Source of the DNA: Cocleimonas sp.
Lineage (GTDB): Bacteria; Pseudomonadota; Gammaproteobacteria; Thiotrichales; Thiotrichaceae
Reading direction: 5' to 3'
Assembly (NCBI GenBank): GCA_023145485.1
Contig: JAGLDT010000076.1
Span: 1 to 11,234 of the forward strand
Length of the DNA: 11,234 nucleotides
How positions within the stretch are numbered: position 1 is the stretch's first letter; each line of letters opens with the position of its first letter. Shown here piece by piece: positions 7,301 to 11,234 of the stretch. Made by a program: the position numbers and the translations under genes. The notes below the pieces were generated by a model that had not been told where the DNA came from, did not search any database, and was given only the letters and a program-made list of their open reading frames with translations.

Positions 7301-9649
7301 CTACTCCTTAAAAATAAAGGTAAATTGAGCGCTAATGCCAATATTACGTTGGCAGAGAAGAGTAAAAATCATCAAATTAAAGTAAACGGCAAACTCCATC
7401 GCATTCCCTTAGTCATGGCAAGACCTTGGCTACCCAAAGAACTTCAATTAAAGGGCAGTGCTAATGGATATTTCAATCTGCAACAGAAAAAGGGCAAGGC
7501 AGTGGGTGATGTATCATTGCAATTGCCAGCAAGTGTTGTTGTTTATGGTACGGGCAAACAGAAGCAACGCATTGATTATCAGTCAGCAACACTTAAAGCC
7601 ATTATTAATGGCAATAAAATTAATGCAAATACAAAACTGATATTAAAAAATAAAGCTAAATTAAGTGCAGATGCAACGCTTAATTTAGCGGAGAAAGGCA
7701 ACCCGTTTAAAATCAGTAGCAAAGGGAAATTAACTCGACTGCCATTAGCAATGCTAAAACCGTGGCTTCCTAATACCTTGCAATTAAAAGGCAGTGCTAA
7801 TGGGCAATTTAAACTAAAACAAATCAATGGAAAAAGAATTGGTGATATTGCATTACAATTACCTGCAAGCTCTCTTATTCTTGGCAGAGGTAAAACAAAA
7901 GAACAAATAGGCTATAAATCACTAACCCTTAGAGCCATTATTAACGGGAATAAAATTACCGCTAATACAAAACTATTGCTTAATAATAGGGGAGAGTTCA
8001 TAGCAGACGCGACGGTTAATTTGGATAAAAAGGGAAGTCTTCAGCAAATTAATGCAAAAGGAAGACTCAATCGCATTCCTCTGGCAATGGCTAAACCTTG
8101 GTTACCACCGTCACTTAAACTTAATGGCAGTGCCAATGGTGCTTTTAAGCTTAAACAAGCCAAAGGATCAAGGACAGGTGATCTACTGATTCAGCTTCCT
8201 AATAGCAGTTTAAGCTATAGAGATGAGGCGGGCGAGGTTAATCAATTTAACTATCAGAATGCCTTTATTAAAGCGACTATTAAGAATAAAACCATCATTG
8301 CTAACTCAAAAATGCAGTTACATAATCGTGGAGACTTTTCTGCTAATGCAAAAATATTATTAGGTGCTAATAGCAAAAGCCACCGCATTCAAGGCAAAGC
8401 AATGGTTAATATACCCAATATTAACTGGATGCAAAGTTTTGTACCGCAAACCACTAATTTACGGGGTAGGGTAACAAGTAATATCGCCTTTAATGGCATA
8501 TTATTAAGCCCTAAAATTAGTGGACAAGTTGCATTACAAGATGCTTCCTTAAAACTACCTAAAGTAGGCACTTACTTTAGAAAGATTAATTTAAGTGTTA
8601 AAGCGAATAGTGCTAATAAAGCCATTATTAACGGCTCTTTAATTTCAGGAAAGGGAAAGGCAACCTTATCAGGTTTTATTTCATTGCGGAATTTACGACA
8701 ATTAAATGCTGAAATGAAACTCAAAGGTTCTAACCTACAGTTTATTAACACCCATGAAGCCCTTGCGCTAATGAACCCTGATATTAGGATTAAAATCACT
8801 CCAAAGACCGTTGATATACTCGGTAAAATTCATATTCCTAATGCAAAAATCAATCTTAATGCCATTCCCGAATCTAGCGTAGACGAATCAGAAGATGTGA
8901 TTGTGATTGGCGAAAAGAAAGCGGATGGTAGCTTCTCTGCGGTTAAAATTCATCCCAATTTAATTGTTTCACTAGGGAAACACGTAAAATTCAAAGGCTT
9001 TGGATTGGATACTAAACTCAGTGGCTCCGTTAGGGTGACCCATGATAAACAAGCCATTTTGACCCAAGGCAGTATAAAAATCAGCGAAGGACGTTACGAA
9101 GCGTACGGGCAAAATTTAACCATTAATAATGGGCGATTAGTTTTCAATGGTCCACCTACACACGTTGGAATGGACGTAAAAGCAATGCGTCAAATCGAAG
9201 ATATTAGTGCAGGCATTCACCTCACAGGTACTTTACAACAGCCTAAAACAAAACTGTTTTCTAGCCCAAGCCTTTCAGAAAGTAATATTTTAAGCTACCT
9301 CCTAACAGGGCATAGCATGGCAGATATTACAGGTAGTCAAACTGCTTTACTGATGCAAGCCGTGCGTAGTTTAAATATTGTTAATGGGGATGGATTAATG
9401 CGTAATATAGGCAACTCACTAGGACTCGATGACCTTAGCCTCGTCCCCAAAGACGACCTTAAAAAGAGCGAATTACGCCTTGGAAAAAACTTAGGGTCAG
9501 GACTCTATGTACGCTATATTGTTGGTATATTTGATGCCATGCAGAAAGTAGCATTAGAATATAAAGTCAATCGATACCTAAATTTAGAAGCACAGGCAGG
9601 TGCAGAAGCACAAAGTTTAGACTTTATCTATAAAGTTGAAACTGATTGA
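4349..9649 (+). CDS. tamB: TamB, giant AsmA-like periplasm-bridging protein with an expanded repeat core
   Basis: TamB is anchored in the inner membrane and spans the periplasm as a long beta-taco groove. It contacts TamA, and in E. coli it shares anterograde phospholipid transport with YhdP and YdbH. Residues about 12-33 form the N-terminal membrane anchor, followed by beta-rich, AsmA-like sequence. Cysteines 542 and 551 form the pair usual in this family. Residues 576-1361 are seven tandem repeats of about 112 residues, each opening with a PWLP-like motif and L-x-G-x-x-N-G. The C-terminal region (about 1430-1766) is the conserved TamB/DUF490 domain, with ESNILSYLLTGHS and a final beta-rich stretch ending in YKVETD. 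The length of 1766 residues, against 1259 in E. coli, is explained by the repeats. The repeats are rich in Lys and Gln (for example KLKQKNGK and GKGKQKQR), unusual for a lipid groove and probably on its outer face. The ATGA overlap with tamA fixes the start. The frame is open throughout with no sign of decay. Confidence 0.95.
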   Translation: MRKSLSQHLFSPIAVIQILLLSVLLVLAVALATPLGPALIEKITAFTFEPLEIKGFRGSFLTDLTIERLVWKDPATTVELEQIAIAKPRYDIENNQLHTPTVHAKRLVIRLPKSDDSPSEKILSLPDFALPLNIKTNSLALDSFEVIRENEVIFQIKDILLTQPNINQGKLDAEALEAKLIIIGSPLNVKLKAFAMNMNQPHDMQGHGWADFSNPQIGKVNADFELDGTLTAYHFKLKADLDNKQFSPQAIQLEGKGDYDQVTVTEIQTQSLDGNIKGTAKVKWTPALTWLFDGNVQQVKLGRYVPEWPAEFDATLNYKGGYNTSLYGILELQTLEGTLKGKKISASGKIEHQDKQVTLQNVLAHLGKNKIQASGKASPPFDLSWDINATHLNQILPDLSGQLIAKGTLNGTLEQPILNAKLDARKIRYQQYKLGSANLIATSKLGIYSLRGDLKQLDLDQKKISKASLNASGTIENHRAKLAFTHPDAKVTLQAKGSWKEPQWQGTLKQLQLDTRQVSKWTLQKPVQINASKDQLKTNQFCLSNGSAKSCSNINWSATTGIDIEGNLKSTPLALLKPFLPKDIELKGSVNGRYKVKKQNNKLLGDVALQLPKGSVSVGKGKNKQKLDYQSLTLKAIINGQNITAKTKLLLKNKGELTADANIILAKSGNQHQIDAKGKLNRIPLMMARPWLPKDIQLNGRVNGSFKLKQKNGKAVGDVALKLPASSVFYGQGKQKQRLDYQLLTVKALINDRKITAKTHLKLKNKGELSADANIVLAKSGSQHQIDAKGKLKRIPLVMARPWLPKDIQLNGRVNGSFKLKQKNGKSIGDVALQLPASSILYGQGKQKQRFNYQSLTLKALINDRKITAKTHLKLKNKGELSADANIVLAKSGSQHQIDAKGKLKRIPLVMARPWLPKDIQLNGRVNGSFKLKQKNGKAVGDVALQLPASSIFYGKGKQKQRLDYQSLLLNAVVNDKKITANTKLLLKNKGKLSANANITLAEKSKNHQIKVNGKLHRIPLVMARPWLPKELQLKGSANGYFNLQQKKGKAVGDVSLQLPASVVVYGTGKQKQRIDYQSATLKAIINGNKINANTKLILKNKAKLSADATLNLAEKGNPFKISSKGKLTRLPLAMLKPWLPNTLQLKGSANGQFKLKQINGKRIGDIALQLPASSLILGRGKTKEQIGYKSLTLRAIINGNKITANTKLLLNNRGEFIADATVNLDKKGSLQQINAKGRLNRIPLAMAKPWLPPSLKLNGSANGAFKLKQAKGSRTGDLLIQLPNSSLSYRDEAGEVNQFNYQNAFIKATIKNKTIIANSKMQLHNRGDFSANAKILLGANSKSHRIQGKAMVNIPNINWMQSFVPQTTNLRGRVTSNIAFNGILLSPKISGQVALQDASLKLPKVGTYFRKINLSVKANSANKAIINGSLISGKGKATLSGFISLRNLRQLNAEMKLKGSNLQFINTHEALALMNPDIRIKITPKTVDILGKIHIPNAKINLNAIPESSVDESEDVIVIGEKKADGSFSAVKIHPNLIVSLGKHVKFKGFGLDTKLSGSVRVTHDKQAILTQGSIKISEGRYEAYGQNLTINNGRLVFNGPPTHVGMDVKAMRQIEDISAGIHLTGTLQQPKTKLFSSPSLSESNILSYLLTGHSMADITGSQTALLMQAVRSLNIVNGDGLMRNIGNSLGLDDLSLVPKDDLKKSELRLGKNLGSGLYVRYIVGIFDAMQKVALEYKVNRYLNLEAQAGAEAQSLDFIYKVETD
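6074..8431 (+). repeat. Seven tandem repeats of about 336 bp inside tamB
   Basis: The units start at 6074, 6410, 6746, 7082, 7418, 7754 and 8090. The first six are exactly 336 bp and the last is 342 bp. The reading frame is kept throughout. Units 2, 3 and 4 are almost identical: an 82-bp block at 6405-6486 recurs unchanged at 6741-6822 and 7077-7158. The ends of units 2 and 3 (about 6620-6745 and 6956-7081) differ at only a couple of bases. The outer units are much more diverged, so expansion or gene conversion acted most recently in the centre of the array. Confidence 0.95.
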
Positions 9650-9752
9650 CTTAAAGACTTCTATTTGCGCGTTTATTTCCTTGGAGTAGCCTTAGATCAA
9701 AGGGGCTAGCCATTTAATAAATCCAATTTAACTATAAATATTCATTTATTAT
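9650..9752 (+). promoter_or_regulatory. tamB-mnmE spacer with a possible mnmE -10 box
   Basis: The 103-bp gap has no clear terminator; the only dyad is TAGCC/GGCTA at about 9686-9708. TATAAA at 9733-9738 could be a -10 box, although no -35 is recognisable. Transcription from it would start only a few bases before the mnmE ATG. Read-through from tamAB is the alternative. No Shine-Dalgarno sequence is visible in the 20 bases before the ATG. Confidence 0.3.
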
Positions 9753-11093
9753 ATGATTCATCAACAAGACACCATTGTAGCGGTTGCTACCCCATCAGGT
9801 CGTGGCGGTGTGGGCATTATTCGCGTTTCAGGTGAGCTGTCTGCAGAAATTGCTACTGCTATTATTGGCTATATTCCATCACCTAGAAAAGCGGTTTACA
9901 CCGAATTTAAATCGGCACAACAGGCGATATTAGATAGTGGTATTGCTATTTATTTCCCTGCCCCTCATTCGTTTACGGGTGAGCATGTGATCGAATTTCA
10001 AGGCCATGGTGGCCCTGTTGTGCTTGATATGGTGCTCAAGCGTTGCCTTTCCTTAGGTGCAAGAATCGCCAGACCTGGTGAGTTTTCAGAGCGTGCTTTC
10101 CTTAATGATAAACTCGACTTAGCACAGGCAGAAGCAATTTCAGATTTGATTGATAGCAGTTCTGAGCAAGCCGCCCGCTCTGCGCTACGCTCATTACAAG
10201 GGCATTTTTCTATAGCTATTAATGAGTTATTACAAGGCTTAATAGAACTGCGTGTTTATGTTGAAGCAGCTTTAGACTTTCCTGAGGAAGAAATAGATTT
10301 TCTTGCCGATAAAGCGGTGACTGATCGTCTTGAGCGTATCAAACAGCAACTTCATACCATTTTCAGCAAAGCCAAGCAGGGCAGTTTATTACGTGAAGGC
10401 ATGCAATTAGTGATCGTTGGTAAGCCGAATGCAGGTAAATCAAGTCTACTCAATGCACTTTCAGGGAATGATACCGCAATTGTAACCGAGATAGCAGGAA
10501 CCACCCGTGATGTATTACGTGAAACCATTCACCTTGATGGTATGCCACTGCACATTGTCGATACCGCAGGGTTGCGTCATAGTGATGACCTTGTTGAAAA
10601 AATAGGAATTAAACGCGCTTGGCAAGAAGTAGAAAAAGCAGATTTAATTTTATTGTTAATCGATGAAACGGAGAATAATAGCGAAGATAATCAAACTATT
10701 TTGGAACGACTACCCACCACTTTACCTATTTTACAAGTGCATAATAAAATAGACCTCAGTAATACCACCTCAGGCTTACGTGATAATAAAATTTATATCT
10801 CAGCCAAACAACTGATCGGTATAGACCAACTAAAAAATGAACTCAAGCAACACATGGGGTATCAAAGTGAAAGCGAAGACAGCTTTATCGCCCGTCGTCG
10901 TCACCTGCAAGCACTAGAAGAAACACAGCAAGCGGTCGATAATGCCGAAGTTCAATTAAAACAATATAATGCAGGCGAGCTAATGGCAGAAGAATTGCGT
11001 ATAGCCCAAGATACACTCGGGCAGATTACAGGACGCTATACATCGGATGACCTTTTAGGAGAAATTTTTAGTAATTTCTGTATAGGAAAATAG
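9753..11093 (+). CDS. mnmE: MnmE, GTPase for tRNA wobble-uridine modification
   Basis: With MnmG, MnmE adds the (carboxymethyl)aminomethyl group to C5 of U34 in a set of tRNAs, using methylene-tetrahydrofolate and FAD, in the cytoplasm. The 446 residues match the usual length (454 in E. coli). The N-terminal folate-binding domain starts at DTIVAVATPSGRGGVGIIRVSG-type sequence and is followed by the split helical domain. The G domain has G1 GKPNAGKS (223-230), G2 TTRD (250-253), G3 DTAG (270-273), G4 NKID (331-334) and SAK (350-352). The family-specific C-terminus FCIGK includes Cys443, the conserved C-x-G-K motif. All key residues are present. The start is fixed by alignment to the family N-terminus even though no ribosome binding site is seen. 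In many gammaproteobacteria mnmE follows yidC near the origin; here it follows tamB on the same strand, so the usual neighbourhood has been rearranged. Confidence 0.97.
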   Translation: MIHQQDTIVAVATPSGRGGVGIIRVSGELSAEIATAIIGYIPSPRKAVYTEFKSAQQAILDSGIAIYFPAPHSFTGEHVIEFQGHGGPVVLDMVLKRCLSLGARIARPGEFSERAFLNDKLDLAQAEAISDLIDSSSEQAARSALRSLQGHFSIAINELLQGLIELRVYVEAALDFPEEEIDFLADKAVTDRLERIKQQLHTIFSKAKQGSLLREGMQLVIVGKPNAGKSSLLNALSGNDTAIVTEIAGTTRDVLRETIHLDGMPLHIVDTAGLRHSDDLVEKIGIKRAWQEVEKADLILLLIDETENNSEDNQTILERLPTTLPILQVHNKIDLSNTTSGLRDNKIYISAKQLIGIDQLKNELKQHMGYQSESEDSFIARRRHLQALEETQQAVDNAEVQLKQYNAGELMAEELRIAQDTLGQITGRYTSDDLLGEIFSNFCIGK

Positions 11094-11110
11094 TAAGTAC
11101 AACAATCCAA

Positions 11111-11144
11111 GCCGTAGCCTGTATGAAATCGTGCGAAATACGGC
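11111..11144. repeat. REP-like hairpin downstream of mnmE
   Basis: GCCGTA (11111-11116) and TACGGC (11139-11144) are exact reverse complements. Within them GTAT (11121-11124) can alternatively pair with ATAC (11138-11141). The composition (GTAGCCTGTATG, GTGCGAAATACGG) recalls short GC-richer palindromic units dispersed between genes in several gammaproteobacteria; that is from memory. It lies 18 bp after the mnmE stop and has no T-run, so 3'-end protection or a dispersed repeat is more likely than an intrinsic terminator. Confidence 0.4.
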
Positions 11145-11215
11145 ATGGTTCAAAGTAAGGTAACAAATTAACGTTTAAAAAAGCAGTCACAAGGTATTCT
11201 TAGTGTAGTAATTCA

Positions 11216-11234
11216 GGGCTTAGGATACCATTTT
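11216..11234 (+). repeat. Possible diverged end of the same palindromic element family
   Basis: GGGCTTAGGAT (11216-11226) matches the tip of the 2275 element (GGGCTGAGGAT) at 10 of 11 positions and is preceded by TCA, which fits a TNA target. The similarity stops after 11226. It may be a diverged or related element whose body lies beyond the window. A match this short could also be chance. Confidence 0.35.

Noticed and set aside
7458..7827. Additional frames on both strands inside the tamB repeats
   Set aside because: They lie in the body of a long, well-supported gene and arise from its low-stop-codon repeated sequence.
6074..8431. Regularly spaced direct repeats that might suggest a CRISPR-like array
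   Set aside because: The period is 336 bp, the whole unit is repeated with the reading frame kept, and there are no unique spacers. It is an intragenic protein repeat.

Overview
The window looks like part of an AT-rich gammaproteobacterial chromosome. The evidence is a tamA-tamB pair of proteobacterial type, an MnmE of normal proteobacterial length and domain order, and a secreted-type beta-helix/Calx-beta protein of a kind common in marine Proteobacteria. A sulfur-oxidiser such as a Thiotrichales relative would fit, but that placement is a guess.

Left part (minus strand). A right-handed beta-helix protein with a C-terminal Calx-beta domain (49-1389) has no N-terminal signal peptide and is probably exported by another route. 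Its upstream region holds a plausible -35/-10 pair overlapped by an 8+8 bp dyad, then a perfect 11-bp hairpin in the predicted leader. Behind it, on the same strand, is a 79-residue, highly charged small protein (1636-1875) with an in-frame GAA microsatellite.

Middle (about 1876-2513). I see no convincing gene here. The region holds an almost complete 160-bp palindrome (2275-2434) with MITE architecture, placed 79 bp before tamA and flanked by TTA on both sides. The outer end of another copy forms the first bases of the window, and a diverged end-like sequence lies in the last 19 bases. The window may therefore be a contig that breaks at these repeats.

Right part (plus strand). tamA (2514-4352) and tamB (4349-9649) overlap by 4 bp and encode the outer-membrane Omp85 protein and the inner-membrane-anchored, periplasm-spanning partner of the TAM system. 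TamB is 1766 residues against about 1260 in E. coli. The extra length comes from seven tandem repeats of about 112 residues (336 bp). Three of these share an identical 82-bp block, so the array has expanded or been homogenised recently. mnmE (9753-11093), the GTPase for tRNA U34 modification, follows after 103 bp. A REP-like hairpin lies downstream of it.

The main points of interest are the expanded TamB, the palindromic element in front of tamA, and the structured leader of the beta-helix gene. I did not find a complete novel defence or biosynthetic system.
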